The notes: generated by a model from the letters alone, not told the origin. A stretch of 38,246 nucleotides of DNA from an uncultured Ruminococcus sp. (GCA_946413815.1 CAMKMD010000040.1:1-38246); one strand, 5' to 3'. Positions 23,715-32,782 are shown, counted from the first letter of the stretch. Numbers and translations are program-made.

Positions 23715-24788
23715 TCAAAGTGCTTCAATTATCTTTTCTGTCATTTCCGAGCAGGTGAGGGGAGCAGCGGAGCTGTCTCCGGTTATGTCAGCTGTGCGGT
23801 ATCCGGCATCGAGTACCCTGTCAACAGCGGCCTCTATGGCGTCTGCCTCCTCCTGAAGTCCGAAGGAATAGCGCAGCATCATGGCGGCCGAGAGTATGGT
23901 GGCTATGGGGTTGGCCTTGTCCTGACCGGCTATGTCGGGGGCGCTGCCGTGTATCGGCTCGTAAAGTCCCCTGGTGCCGCTGCCGAGAGAGGCAGAGGCC
24001 AGCATACCTATGGAGCCGGTTATCTGTGAGGCTTCATCGGAGAGTATATCTCCGAACATATTCGAGGTCACTATGACATCGAACTGCGACGGGTCACGCA
24101 CAAGCTGCATGGCGGCGTTGTCAACGAACATATCGCTGTATTCCACCTCAGGGTATTCCTCTGAGAGAGCGTGCATGGTCTTTCGCCATAATCGGGAGGT
24201 CTCAAGGACGTTTGCCTTGTCCACGCTGCAAAGGCGCTTACTGCGCTTCATGGCGGCCTCAAAGGCAGCCCTTCCGATGCGCTCTGTTTCGGTCACGCTG
24301 TAAGCCTCCGTATCATAGGCCTCCTGACCGTACTTTCCATCACGGTAGCCGCGGTCACCGAAGTAGATGCCGCCTGTCAGCTCACGCACGATGAGCAGGT
24401 CGAAGCCGTCGCCTACGATGCTGTCCTTCAGGGGTGAAGCCGAACGGAGAGCGGGGTAGAGCTTTGCGGGACGGAGATTGGTATACAGCCCGAGTGCCGA
24501 GCGTATCCCGAGGAGAGCCTTTTCCGGTCTCTTGTCACCGGGGAGGGCATCCCACTCCGGTCCGCCGACAGCTCCGAGGAGAACACTGTCCGATGCGAGA
24601 CAGCCGTTGACTGTCTCATCCGGCAGGGGCTCGCCTGTGGCATTGTAGGCTGCGCCGCCGATAAGGTAAGGGGTGAAGCTTATCCTGTGTCCGTACCTTT
24701 CAGCCGTCTTTCCGAGCACCCTTACGGCGCTGTCAACTATCTCAGGGCCTATGCCGTCACCTCTGAGCAATGCTATATTCAGTTCCAT
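23715..24788 (-). CDS. leuB: 3-isopropylmalate dehydrogenase LeuB
   Basis: LeuB oxidises and decarboxylates 3-isopropylmalate with NAD to 2-oxoisocaproate, the third leucine step. The 357-aa protein shows GDGIGPEI (nucleotide-binding start), the [10 protein letters not shown] substrate loop and [15 protein letters not shown] metal/substrate Asp residues. ATG 24788 is chosen: GAGG lies about 8 nt upstream, and the alternative start at 24812 would overlap leuD and lacks a ribosome binding site. It is followed closely by nadA. Confidence 0.96.
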   Translation of the reverse strand: MELNIALLRGDGIGPEIVDSAVRVLGKTAERYGHRISFTPYLIGGAAYNATGEPLPDETVNGCLASDSVLLGAVGGPEWDALPGDKRPEKALLGIRSALGLYTNLRPAKLYPALRSASPLKDSIVGDGFDLLIVRELTGGIYFGDRGYRDGKYGQEAYDTEAYSVTETERIGRAAFEAAMKRSKRLCSVDKANVLETSRLWRKTMHALSEEYPEVEYSDMFVDNAAMQLVRDPSQFDVIVTSNMFGDILSDEASQITGSIGMLASASLGSGTRGLYEPIHGSAPDIAGQDKANPIATILSAAMMLRYSFGLQEEADAIEAAVDRVLDAGYRTADITGDSSAAPLTCSEMTEKIIEAL

Positions 24789-24801
24789 AACTGTATCCTC
24801 A

Positions 24802-25293
24802 TTATATCGCACCGTCAGCGGCAGACTGCATAAGTCCGCCGTTTTCGATTATCTTCTGTATGAATTCCGGGAAGGGCTCCGTGCGGTATTCCTTTCCTGT
24901 GGTCATATTGCGTATGATGCCGCTGTCCATATCGGCCTCCACGATATCGCCCTCGCTTATCTCCTCAGCAGCCTCCGGGCACTCCACTATGGCAAGACCT
25001 ATGTTTATGGCGTTGCGGTAGAAGATGCGGGCGAAGCTCTTTGCGATGACGAGAGATATGCCGCTTGCCTTTATGGCTATGGGAGCGTGCTCACGGGAGG
25101 AGCCACAGCCGAAATTCGTTCCGGCAGCTATGATATCGCCGGAGCGTACACGTCCGGTGAAGCTTTTGTCTATATCCTCCATGCAATGTGAGGCAAGCTC
25201 CTTCGGGTCGCTGGTATTGAGGTAGCGGGCGGGGATTATTACGTCAGTATCCACGTTGTCGCCGTACTTTATAATATTTCCTGTGTACTTCAT
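24802..25293 (-). CDS. leuD: 3-isopropylmalate dehydratase small subunit LeuD
   Basis: A 163-aa swivelling subunit of isopropylmalate isomerase. It has [15 protein letters not shown] at the N-terminus and [11 protein letters not shown] (substrate-binding loop). It overlaps leuC by 4 bp (translational coupling) and lies 13 bp before leuB. It works with LeuC to convert 2-isopropylmalate to 3-isopropylmalate. The short length is typical of the bacterial/archaeal type found in Clostridia. Confidence 0.96.
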   Translation of the reverse strand: MKYTGNIIKYGDNVDTDVIIPARYLNTSDPKELASHCMEDIDKSFTGRVRSGDIIAAGTNFGCGSSREHAPIAIKASGISLVIAKSFARIFYRNAINIGLAIVECPEAAEEISEGDIVEADMDSGIIRNMTTGKEYRTEPFPEFIQKIIENGGLMQSAADGAI

Positions 25294-26555
25294 TCCATTA
25301 CCTCCCAGGGGCTCGTTATCCTTCCGGTGAGAGCGCTCGCAGCAGCCGTCGCCGGGCTTGCAAGGTAGACCTCGGAGCCGGTGTGTCCCATGCGTCCCAC
25401 GAAGTTGCGGTTTGTCGTGGTCACAGCTCTTTCTCCGTCTGCGAGTATGCCCATGTGTCCGCCGAGACAGGGACCGCAGGTGGGTGTGGATACAGCCGCT
25501 CCGGCCTCTATGAAGTCCCTTATATACCCGAGCTCCATAGCCTCAAGGTATATCTGCTGTGTGGCGGGGATTATTATTACACGCACACCGGGGGCGCATT
25601 TCCTGCCGCGGAGTATTTCGGCGGCGGCTTTGAGGTCGCTGAGCCTGCCGTTGGTGCAGGAGCCTATTACTACCTGGTCTATGGGGATATCGCCTATCTT
25701 ATCGAAGGTGCGTGCGTTCTCCGGAAGATGCGGGAAGGCAACTGTCGGCTCTATCTCCGAGAGGTCTAACTCTATGGTCCTGTCGTATACCGCATCTTCA
25801 TCAGCACGGTATATCACCGGCTCAGCAGCGCCGTGGGAGCGGAGATATTCAAGTGTGATATCATCCACCTCGAATATACCGTTCTTTGCGCCGGCCTCTA
25901 TGGCCATATTCGCTATACACAGCCTGTCATCCATTGAGAGGGAGCCCAGGCCCTCTCCCGTGAATTCGAGGGAGCGGTATAATGCGCCGTCAACACCTGT
26001 CATCCCTATGAGAGTGAGTATGACATCCTTGCCGGAAACGTGCTTCCTGAGACTGCCTCTGAGGACTACCTTTATGGCAGAAGGAACCTTGAACCATGCC
26101 TTGCCCGATGCCATTCCGAAGGCCATATCCGTTGAGCCCACACCCGTGGAGAATGATCCGAGAGCGCCGTAGGTGCAGGTATGGGAATCAGCGCCGATGA
26201 CAGCATTTCCGGCGGTGACAAGTCCTTTTTCCGGGATGAGTGCGTGCTCTATGCCCATCTGACCCACGTCATAGAAATGGGTTATATCCATACTGCGGCA
26301 GAAATCACGGCACACCCTGCACTGCTCCGCAGCCTTTATGTCCTTGTTGGGAGCAAAGTGATCCATTATCATAGTGACCTTATCTCTGTCAAACACGCTG
26401 TCCTTGCCGAGCCTTGCAAACTCCTTTATAGCCACCGGAGAGGTGATATCATTGCCGAGGACGAGATCGAGGGAGACGAGGATGAGCTGTCCTGCCTGTA
26501 CCCGGTCAAGGCCTGCGTGAGCTGCAAGTATCTTCTGAGTCATTGTCATACCCAT
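25290..26555 (-). CDS. leuC: 3-isopropylmalate dehydratase large subunit LeuC
   Basis: A 421-aa aconitase-family [4Fe-4S] subunit with [20 protein letters not shown] and the [10 protein letters not shown] pair of cluster cysteines. The start [11 protein letters not shown] is typical; GAAAGAAG precedes it. It is the first gene of a six-gene run: leuC-leuD-leuB-nadA-hydE-(U32-like), all with gaps of 20 bp or less. No T-box or clear promoter is visible in the 75 bp upstream, so expression may start inside or before the gene at 26631. Confidence 0.96.
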   Translation of the reverse strand: MGMTMTQKILAAHAGLDRVQAGQLILVSLDLVLGNDITSPVAIKEFARLGKDSVFDRDKVTMIMDHFAPNKDIKAAEQCRVCRDFCRSMDITHFYDVGQMGIEHALIPEKGLVTAGNAVIGADSHTCTYGALGSFSTGVGSTDMAFGMASGKAWFKVPSAIKVVLRGSLRKHVSGKDVILTLIGMTGVDGALYRSLEFTGEGLGSLSMDDRLCIANMAIEAGAKNGIFEVDDITLEYLRSHGAAEPVIYRADEDAVYDRTIELDLSEIEPTVAFPHLPENARTFDKIGDIPIDQVVIGSCTNGRLSDLKAAAEILRGRKCAPGVRVIIIPATQQIYLEAMELGYIRDFIEAGAAVSTPTCGPCLGGHMGILADGERAVTTTNRNFVGRMGHTGSEVYLASPATAAASALTGRITSPWEVME

Positions 26556-26582
26556 AGTATCAGCTTCTTTCGTATATATTAC

Positions 26583-26617
26583 AGCAGCAATGCCGCAGGG
26601 GTCACCTGCGGTATCGC
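26583..26617 (-). terminator. Possible terminator after the lysine-rich protein gene
   Basis: A hairpin with core CCGCAGG/CCTGCGG and outer pairs (CAGC..GCTG) sits between the stop at 26631 and leuC. There is no T-tract, so it may only partly stop transcription or act as an RNA-processing hairpin. Confidence 0.4.
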
Positions 26618-26630
26618 TGATATCATCGCA

Positions 26631-27851
26631 TCAGAAGAGGAGATGCTTTCTGCGCTTTCCACCTTTTTTGCGTTTGTTCTTCTTTTTGCCCTTACTGCCG
26701 TTCTTAGGCTTGCTGCCTCCGGACTTCGGCTTGTTTGCCTGTGCCGGGGCTTTTCTGACTGCCTGTTCTGCGGAAACTTCCTTTGCAGTCTGGTCTGCGG
26801 AATTCTCACCGGTTTCTGTGAGGATCCAGTTTTCGGCGCGCTTTTTCCTGAGGTCTTCGTAGCGCTTCTCCACCTCAGCCGATGCGGCAGTCATTACGTT
26901 GAGATAGGCGAGATCCTTTTTCTCAAGCTCAGGAGTTTTCGCAGACTTCCCGGCATACTTTTCAAAGTATGCCTGAGCTTCATTTGCATTTGCTTCCTTT
27001 ATTTGCTTCTCGCTGTCATAGAATCCAAAAACATTGCTGAGTATCTTGTCCGCTCTCTTCTCCGCAGCCGCTTTGGGCAGCTCAGCAGCCGGCATCACGG
27101 CTTTTACAGGCTTTTCAGAAGCAGCTTTGACGGGCTTTCTGGTTTTCTCGGCAGCTTTCTCGGGTGCAGGCTTTGCAGTCTGGTTCTTGTCTGCTGCCGC
27201 TTTATTCCGTTTTCCGCTTCGCTTTAAGATCTCGTTCTTTACCAGTGTCTCATCATCAGAAGAAGTTGTGACAGGCACTGTGCTTGTCACGGGAGCATCA
27301 TTGAAGTAGACCTCCTGCATGGGAGCCGCTGTCTCACTGCCTGTTTTGTCCCTGAGGACAGTCATGTGAGTGCGCTCCCACTTTTTCTTTTCCTCAAGAC
27401 GAAACTGCTCAGCCTGCCTCTCAGCCTCTTCCTGTGCCTTCTCAAGCTCCTTGTCGAGCTTCCTTGAAGCACGGTCGCTGCGGTTGCGGGCCTTGCGCTC
27501 CTCTGCGTCCTCCCTGCGGCTCATGCGGCTCTGATGCGCCGCCACAGCAATAGGGGTATAGAAGAGGGGAGCTCCTCCGACTATGAGGAAACCGCTCAGG
27601 AGCATCAGCGGAAGAACTGCGGCCTTTCTTGTCTGATCCTTTGTGTATATCCATTTTTCGAGAAGATCTATCTCCTCGTCGGTATCCGCCTGATCCATGT
27701 ATTCGCTCTCGCTCTCGGTAAGGACGTGGTCGCCGTGCTTTGCAGCTGAGATGCCTGTGGTGAAGATGATGGCAAAGCCTGCTATCATCATGAGAAGTCC
27801 GATGATCTGTGAAACGGTCATACGGCGTCTGAGAGTTCTCTTGTTATTCAT
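26631..27851 (-). CDS. Lysine/alanine-rich membrane protein of unknown function
   Basis: A 406-aa protein with two membrane segments (about 16-36 and 78-100), then a long charged, low-complexity cytoplasmic region with coiled coil (about 110-165) and Lys/Ala/Pro-rich segments (about 210-265). It ends in an extremely basic tail (KGKKKNKRKKGGKRRKH). No known domain is recognised; the tail could bind nucleic acid or anionic lipid. ATG 27851 is chosen over GTG 27857 because AAAAGGGG precedes it at proper spacing. Two inverted repeats upstream (27871-27926) may control it. Confidence 0.78.
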   Translation of the reverse strand: MNNKRTLRRRMTVSQIIGLLMMIAGFAIIFTTGISAAKHGDHVLTESESEYMDQADTDEEIDLLEKWIYTKDQTRKAAVLPLMLLSGFLIVGGAPLFYTPIAVAAHQSRMSRREDAEERKARNRSDRASRKLDKELEKAQEEAERQAEQFRLEEKKKWERTHMTVLRDKTGSETAAPMQEVYFNDAPVTSTVPVTTSSDDETLVKNEILKRSGKRNKAAADKNQTAKPAPEKAAEKTRKPVKAASEKPVKAVMPAAELPKAAAEKRADKILSNVFGFYDSEKQIKEANANEAQAYFEKYAGKSAKTPELEKKDLAYLNVMTAASAEVEKRYEDLRKKRAENWILTETGENSADQTAKEVSAEQAVRKAPAQANKPKSGGSKPKNGSKGKKKNKRKKGGKRRKHLLF

Positions 27852-27870
27852 AATCACTACCCCTTTTCAC

Positions 27871-27926
27871 AGTACAACATATTCATAAGTTGTACTTTCT
27901 TTGTTAACAAAATGTTAACAAAGAAA
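27871..27926. promoter_or_regulatory. Two adjacent inverted repeats over a promoter-like sequence
   Basis: AGTACAAC (27871-27878)/GTTGTACT (27889-27896) is followed directly by a perfect 14-bp repeat, TTTCTTTGTTAACA (27896-27909)/TGTTAACAAAGAAA (27913-27926). On the minus strand they overlap a weak TTGTTA-17 bp-TATGAA promoter for the 26631 gene, which suggests operators. The remaining AT-rich stretch to 28119 holds no gene that I can see. Confidence 0.45.
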
Positions 27927-28119
27927 TGTGACTGAATAGTGATAAACGTGTGAAAAGTTACCGAAATATGAACAAGTTATTAATAAAACATTGAATATAC
28001 TACCATATGTATATTTTATAATTGCGGTAAATAGGGACATTCATGGCTGCGTATACATATAGTTGTCTCTAAATTATGAATGATTGTGAATTTGTTGCTT
28101 TGCAAAACAAAATCGCATA

Positions 28120-28644
28120 TCACCGTGTCTTGAGGCAGTTCTCTCCACGTTCGATAGCCACGATGCCTGTACGGCACATCTCAAGTATGCCGTATGACTT
28201 CATAAGCTCAATGAATGCGTCTATCTTGGAGGTCTCACCAGTGAGCTCGCAGACGAGAGCTGTTGCCGAGTAGTCGATTATCTTGGAGCGGAATATCTCT
28301 ACCGCTGCCATGATGTCCTGACGGGTTGCGGAGCTGTTGCGTACCTTCAGAAGAAGCAGCTCACGCACAACGGTCTCGCTCTGGTCGAGTACCTCCACCT
28401 CACGTACATCGTGCAGCTTCTCAAGCTGGCGGAGTATCCTGTCCCGGATATCCTCGTCGCCGTGGAAGGCAACTGTTATACGGGAGAATCCGGCGGATTC
28501 CGTTTCCCCCACTGTAAGGCTGTCGATGTTGAAGCCTCGTCTGGTGAACATTCCGGAGACTCTTGAGAGGACACCGGATACGTTGGAGACGATAACTCCT
28601 ATGATGTATTTATTGTTATAGGTATGCTCGCTGTTGTTATCCAT
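28120..28644 (-). CDS. ilvN: Acetolactate synthase small (regulatory) subunit
   Basis: A 174-aa regulatory subunit that activates the IlvB catalytic subunit and gives valine feedback. The N-terminal ACT domain (IIGVIVSNVSGVLSRVSGMF, then GFNIDSLTVGETE) and the C-terminal domain (LLLLKVRN, ALVCELTG) are both present. ATG 28644 is chosen: GAGGTG lies about 6 nt upstream, while the GTG at 28653 lies 1 nt after the ilvB stop. It is co-transcribed with ilvB. Confidence 0.94.
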   Translation of the reverse strand: MDNNSEHTYNNKYIIGVIVSNVSGVLSRVSGMFTRRGFNIDSLTVGETESAGFSRITVAFHGDEDIRDRILRQLEKLHDVREVEVLDQSETVVRELLLLKVRNSSATRQDIMAAVEIFRSKIIDYSATALVCELTGETSKIDAFIELMKSYGILEMCRTGIVAIERGENCLKTR

Positions 28645-28654
28645 TATCCTCACC

Positions 28655-30376
28655 TCATTCCTTTATGTCAGTGATTATGTTGTCTATGGAGCCGTCCGGC
28701 GGGAGCATGGGGAGGACGTATTCATCGCAGTCAACGGCGCAGTCGATAAGGAAGACTCCGCTGCCGGAGAACGCTCTCTCTGCTGCCTTTTCAAGCTCCT
28801 CTGCGTTTGTGACGTGAACTCCATGAGCACCGAAGGCCTCTGCGACCTTTACGAAGTCAGTTGACCTTTTAAGGGTTGTGCCGGAATAGCGTCTCTCAAA
28901 GAACAGAGTCTGCCACTGACGCACCATGCCGAGCACACCGTTGTTCATAACGACTATGACTATGTTCCTGCCCTCTGATATGGTGGTGGCAAGCTCGTTC
29001 AGGTTCATACCGAAACTGCCGTCACCCGTGAAGAGTATGGCACGCTGTCCGGAGGCTATGCCTGCGCCGACAGCGGCACCGAGACCGAAGCCCATTGTGC
29101 CGAGGCCGCCGCTTGTGATGAAGGTACGGGGCTTTTTCAGAGGATAGCGCTGAGCCGTCCACATCTGATGCTGTCCTACGTCAGTGACTATGCAGTCGCC
29201 GTCTCCTGCGTATCTGCTGATGGTGTCTATTATCGTATACGGAGCGAGAACGGGAGGCCTGTCTGTGCCGTATTTCTCACGGCAGCGTCTTTCTGCGGAG
29301 ACAAGAGCCTCCTCAGTGCGCCTCTTCTCCTCCTCACGCAGTTCTTCGATACGTGCGAACCATTCCGGATGCTTCTTCTCCTCCACCATTGGCAGAAGAC
29401 GGAATATGGCGTCCTTGATATCGCCCTGTATGGCAAGGTCTGCAGGGATGTTCTTGTCGAGCTCCGAGCAGTCCGTATCTATATGGATTATGGAGAAATG
29501 CTCTGCAAATCGGCTTTTGTTGCCTGTGGCGCGGTCGCTGAATCTTGCGCCGAGAGTTATGACCAGGTCTGCCTCATCCTCAGCGGCAGAGGCGGCAAAG
29601 TGGCCGTGCATACCCTGCATACCGAGAAAATGGGGATTATCGGCAGGAACAGCCGAGAGACCCATAAGGGAGCAGCCCATGGGGCAGTCTATCTTCTCCG
29701 AGAGGCTAAGGAGTTCTCTGGAGGCCTTGCCGAGTATTATGCCGCCGCCGAAGTATATGTAAGGGCGCTCCGCCCTGTTTATCATCTCTGCGGCCTTTCT
29801 CAGCTTCATCTCAGAAGCGAAGGTCAGGGGATAGGGGCGCACCGGGTCGGGCTTTGGCTCAAAGTCGCATACAGCAGTCTGTACATCCTTGGGTATATCA
29901 ACGAGTACCGGACCGGGTCTGCCGGACTTTGCTATCTTGAAGGCAGTTCGGAGGGTGTCCGCAAGCTCCCTGACATCCTTTACGATGAAGTTGTGCTTGG
30001 TCACAGGCATGGTTATGCCTACTATATCCACCTCCTGGAAGCTGTCGCGTCCGATGAGGCTTGTGGCTACGTTTCCTGTAATGGCGACCATGGGTACAGA
30101 GTCGAGGAAGGCTGTTGCTATGCCGGTGACGAGGTTCGTTGCGCCGGGACCTGATGTGGCTATTACTACGCCTGTCTTTCCGGCAGCCCTTGCATAGCCG
30201 TCTGCGGCGTGTGCAGCGCCCTGCTCGTGTGCCGTGAGCACATGGTCTATCCTTTCGCGGCTCTTGTATAGTTCGTCGAAGAGGTCGATGACCTGTCCGC
30301 CGGGATATCCGAAAACGGTGTCAACTCCCTGCTCGATAAGTGTCTCAACGACGATCCTGGCTCCTGATATTTTCAT
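28655..30376 (-). CDS. ilvB: Acetolactate synthase large (catalytic) subunit
   Basis: A 573-aa thiamine diphosphate enzyme that condenses two pyruvates to acetolactate, or pyruvate with 2-oxobutyrate, the common first step for Val/Leu and Ile. It has VFGYPGG, the catalytic Glu (E51 in AHEQGAAHAADGYARA), ATSGPGATNL, and the TPP/Mg motif starting GDGSFGMNLNEL. The length is normal. It lies directly behind the leader-peptide attenuator at 30414-30613. Confidence 0.97.
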   Translation of the reverse strand: MKISGARIVVETLIEQGVDTVFGYPGGQVIDLFDELYKSRERIDHVLTAHEQGAAHAADGYARAAGKTGVVIATSGPGATNLVTGIATAFLDSVPMVAITGNVATSLIGRDSFQEVDIVGITMPVTKHNFIVKDVRELADTLRTAFKIAKSGRPGPVLVDIPKDVQTAVCDFEPKPDPVRPYPLTFASEMKLRKAAEMINRAERPYIYFGGGIILGKASRELLSLSEKIDCPMGCSLMGLSAVPADNPHFLGMQGMHGHFAASAAEDEADLVITLGARFSDRATGNKSRFAEHFSIIHIDTDCSELDKNIPADLAIQGDIKDAIFRLLPMVEEKKHPEWFARIEELREEEKRRTEEALVSAERRCREKYGTDRPPVLAPYTIIDTISRYAGDGDCIVTDVGQHQMWTAQRYPLKKPRTFITSGGLGTMGFGLGAAVGAGIASGQRAILFTGDGSFGMNLNELATTISEGRNIVIVVMNNGVLGMVRQWQTLFFERRYSGTTLKRSTDFVKVAEAFGAHGVHVTNAEELEKAAERAFSGSGVFLIDCAVDCDEYVLPMLPPDGSIDNIITDIKE

Positions 30377-30413
30377 TGAAGATCAGTCCTTTATTATGTA
30401 TTATGCGGTGATA

Positions 30414-30445
30414 TGAAAAAGACCTCCGGAGCCTGCCGGAGGTCT
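30414..30445 (-). terminator. Attenuator terminator before ilvB
   Basis: A perfect 10-bp stem (30445-30436 with 30429-30420, loop of 6) is followed on the minus strand by TTTTT, 38 bp before the ilvB start. Its position between a leader ORF and the structural gene marks it as an attenuator, not an end-of-operon terminator. Confidence 0.88.
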
Positions 30446-30613
30446 GAAATGCTGCTGATAGAGTGATCGTGAAGGTCGGCAGCGTTCGTTATCCTTTGGG
30501 CAGAACGTATCAGAGCGTCAGTCTGAATCTGTGACGACTGCGCCTGAGATAACTGTGATGCTGTTTGAAATGATCACTGTTTTCATTGCAAGCTGCTCCT
30601 TCTGATTATCGAT
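30446..30613 (-). promoter_or_regulatory. ilvBN transcription attenuator leader
   Basis: The leader from about 30613 holds a 22-codon ORF (30586-30518) and alternative pairings. CTGATA (30513-30508) can pair with TATCAG (30460-30455). GACCTTC (30477-30471) can pair with GGAGGTC (30427-30421), which is the 3' arm of the terminator, giving a candidate antiterminator. A hairpin around the leader stop codon (GCG.AGTC/GACT..CGC) may serve as the 1:2 pairing. The pairings were read by eye; no energies were computed. Confidence 0.65.
30518..30586 (-). CDS. ilvBN leader peptide (Ile/Val/Thr-rich)
   Basis: A 22-codon ORF begins MKTVIISNSITVIS and ends in TGA. It has AGGAG 9 nt before the ATG. Eight of 22 residues are Ile or Val (four each) and three are Thr, while Leu is absent. 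It starts about 27 nt after the predicted transcription start, and the attenuator terminator lies 73 nt past its stop. This composition and place are those of ilv leader peptides whose translation reports charged tRNA-Ile/Val supply. The ORF is too short for standard gene calling. Confidence 0.78.
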   Translation of the reverse strand: MKTVIISNSITVISGAVVTDSD

Positions 30614-30619
30614 ACATCT

Positions 30620-30648
30620 ATTATATCACTCATTCGCCGTAAAATCAA
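30620..30648 (-). promoter_or_regulatory. Sigma-A promoter of ilvBN
   Basis: On the minus strand, -35 TTGATT (30648-30643) and a perfect -10 TATAAT (30625-30620) are separated by 17 bp. Confidence 0.8.
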
Positions 30649-30650
30649 TG

Positions 30651-30702
30651 AAAAAATGGCTTTGCACCGTACAGCAAAAGGCTTTTTGTGCACTTTGCTG
30701 TA
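30651..30702 (-). terminator. Possible terminator of leuA
   Basis: TACAGCAAAG (30702-30693) pairs with CTTTTGCTGTA (30680-30670), and a TTTTTT run follows 13 nt later (30656-30651). The geometry is not canonical. Confidence 0.35.
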
Positions 30703-30737
30703 TTTCAACATACTTTGACAGGTGCCGGTGCTTATCT

Positions 30738-32393
30738 TTACCTTGTCATATTGTTCACGGCGCTGACGAGAGCCTTGATGGAGGAACGGATGATATCGGT
30801 ATCGATACCTGTGCCCCAGTAGCTCTTGTCGCCGTTCACTACCTCAACGTAGGAGACAGCCTGTGAAGCTGAACCGACTTCAAGGGCGTGCTCGGTGTAG
30901 GCGCTCAGGCTGTATTCAAGCCCCGTGCAGCTGCGTATGGCGTTGCTGACAGCGTCAAGACGTCCGTTTCCGGAGTCAACTGCGTGGATATGCTTGCCGT
31001 GCCATAGCACATCTATAGAGGCTTCGATGCCGTTCTGCTGGAGGAAGTGAGCCTCCGTAACATCGAGGGGGGAGGTGAGGTCAACGTAGTTCTCACGGAA
31101 TATAGCAAGCACCTCATCCGGCATAAGCTCCTTGTGGAGACGGTCGGAAACGCCCTTGACCAGGTAGCCGACATCCTCGCGCATCTTCTTCGGGAGGTTA
31201 TAGCCGTAGCGTGTCTCGAGTATGTAGCCTATGCCGCCCTTGCCGGACTGGCTGTTGATGCGGATGACATCTGTTTCGTACTCCCTGCCGATATCCTTCG
31301 GGTCGATGGGGAGGTAGGGTACGTTCCATATCTCCGAGCCGTGCTCCTCACGCCACTTCATGCCCTTGGCGATAGCATCCTGATGTGAGCCGCTGAAGGC
31401 TGCGAATACGAGCTTGCCGGAATAGGGCTGTCTCTCATAGACCTCCATTTTCGTCATGCGGGTGTATATGCCTGCTATGGAGGGGATATCGCTGAAGTCG
31501 AGGCCGGGCTCTATGCCCTGTGAATACATATTCAGAGCGAGGACGATTATATCCACGTTGCCGGTACGCTCGCCGTTGCCGAAGAGAGTGCCTTCCACAC
31601 GGTCAGCGCCGGCAAGGAGGCCCATCTCTGTATCTGCCACTCCGCAGCCTCTGTCATTGTGGGGGTGCAGGGAGACTATGACGTTCTCCCGGTATTTCAG
31701 ATTGTCGCACATATACTCCACCTGATTGGCGTAGATATGCGGCATGGAGAGCTGTACTGTGACAGGGAGGTTGATTATCACCTTGTCCTCCGGCGTCGGC
31801 TGCCATACATCGAGTACGGCGTTGCATATCTCAAGAGCGTATTCCGGTTCGGTGCCTGTGAAGCTTTCCGGGGAGTATTCAAACCGGATATTGCCGTCAA
31901 ATCTCTCCCGGTATTCCTTGCAGAGCCTTGCGCCGTAAACAGCTATCTCCGTTATCTCTGACTTGTCCTTGCGGAAGACCTGCTCACGCTGGGCGAGAGA
32001 GGTGGAGTTGTAGAGGTGGACTATGGCGTTCTTGCAGCCTTCGAGCGCCTCAAAGGTCTTCTTTATGATGTGCTCACGTGACTGTGTGAGCACCTGTATT
32101 GTAACATCATCGGGGATGAGATCCTGCTCGATGAGCGTGCGGCAGAATACATACTCCGTTTCAGAAGCGGCAGGGAATCCTATCTCTATCTCCTTGAAGC
32201 CGATATCAACGAGCATACGGAAGAAATCCAGCTTCTCCTCGAGGCTCATCGGAGTGATGAGCGCCTGATTTCCGTCCCTGAGGTCTACGCTGCACCATAC
32301 AGGCGCTTTTTCGATATATGACTTCCTTGCCCATTTCATGGGGGCATCAGGGATGTCAAAGAACTGTCTTGTGTATTTTTCTGCATTTTTCAT
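30738..32393 (-). CDS. leuA: 2-isopropylmalate synthase LeuA
   Basis: LeuA condenses acetyl-CoA with 2-oxoisovalerate, committing to leucine. The 551-aa length is the long type-2 form. The DRE-TIM barrel is visible in SVDLRDGNQAL and LHPHNDRGCGVAD, with the C-terminal LeuA-dimer/regulatory domain in IEASIDVLWHGKHIHAVDSGNGRLDAV, the site of leucine feedback in the family. ATG 32393 is chosen over 32408: GGAGG lies 8 nt upstream of it. It is preceded by a T-box leader. Confidence 0.97.
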   Translation of the reverse strand: MKNAEKYTRQFFDIPDAPMKWARKSYIEKAPVWCSVDLRDGNQALITPMSLEEKLDFFRMLVDIGFKEIEIGFPAASETEYVFCRTLIEQDLIPDDVTIQVLTQSREHIIKKTFEALEGCKNAIVHLYNSTSLAQREQVFRKDKSEITEIAVYGARLCKEYRERFDGNIRFEYSPESFTGTEPEYALEICNAVLDVWQPTPEDKVIINLPVTVQLSMPHIYANQVEYMCDNLKYRENVIVSLHPHNDRGCGVADTEMGLLAGADRVEGTLFGNGERTGNVDIIVLALNMYSQGIEPGLDFSDIPSIAGIYTRMTKMEVYERQPYSGKLVFAAFSGSHQDAIAKGMKWREEHGSEIWNVPYLPIDPKDIGREYETDVIRINSQSGKGGIGYILETRYGYNLPKKMREDVGYLVKGVSDRLHKELMPDEVLAIFRENYVDLTSPLDVTEAHFLQQNGIEASIDVLWHGKHIHAVDSGNGRLDAVSNAIRSCTGLEYSLSAYTEHALEVGSASQAVSYVEVVNGDKSYWGTGIDTDIIRSSIKALVSAVNNMTR

Positions 32394-32441
32394 GATGTTT
32401 TCCTCCATTCCGATCCTTGTTGTGTCCGGCAGGAGGGTAAT

Positions 32442-32782
32442 AAAAAAGTCCCCTCCATGCCCTGCATGGAAGAGACGAAGCTGTCAGATATACTCCGTGG
32501 TACCACTCTTCTTGACGTGGGGATAAGCCACGCCCTCTCGTCTGCGTCCGGTGAACGCATATCTCTGTAACGGGAGAACCCGTTCAAACCTAATGGGAAC
32601 AGCCGCAGGTCATGCCCGAAGCACGCCTTTGTGCCGCCTTTCAGCCGACTGCTCAGGGAGGAGCTATGGACCGCATCTGCCTGCTGCCTTTCACCCTGAC
32701 TGCGGTCGCCCGCCGCCGTGACAGCTCTCTCTTCAAAAGCCCCTGCGGTTTTTGTTTCCCTTCATAGCATTTGAGTTATTGT
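32442..32782 (-). promoter_or_regulatory. T-box riboswitch leader of leuA
   Basis: The minus-strand leader holds the T-box core AGTGGTACCACGGAG, whose TGGTACC (32505-32499) pairs with the tRNA acceptor end. A terminator follows: 13-bp stem with two wobble pairs (32476-32464 with 32460-32448), loop agg, and six T residues (32447-32442). Upstream is a long Stem I region with GAGAGAGCTG. The specifier is probably a Leu codon because leuA follows; CTC at 32663-32661 or 32660-32658 are candidates, but I could not place the specifier loop securely. Uncharged tRNA would favour the antiterminator and leuA expression. Confidence 0.92.

Noticed and set aside
26556..26630. A T-box or attenuator before leuC
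   Set aside because: There is no TGGNACC core, leader ORF or T-tract. Only a GC hairpin without a T-run is present.
26181..27227. A 348-codon plus-strand frame across leuC and the next gene
   Set aside because: It is antisense to two genes, spans their junction and lacks recognisable protein features.
29168..30154. A 328-codon open frame on the plus strand
   Set aside because: It lies antisense to ilvB, whose motifs and length are certain. The frame is a codon-bias shadow.
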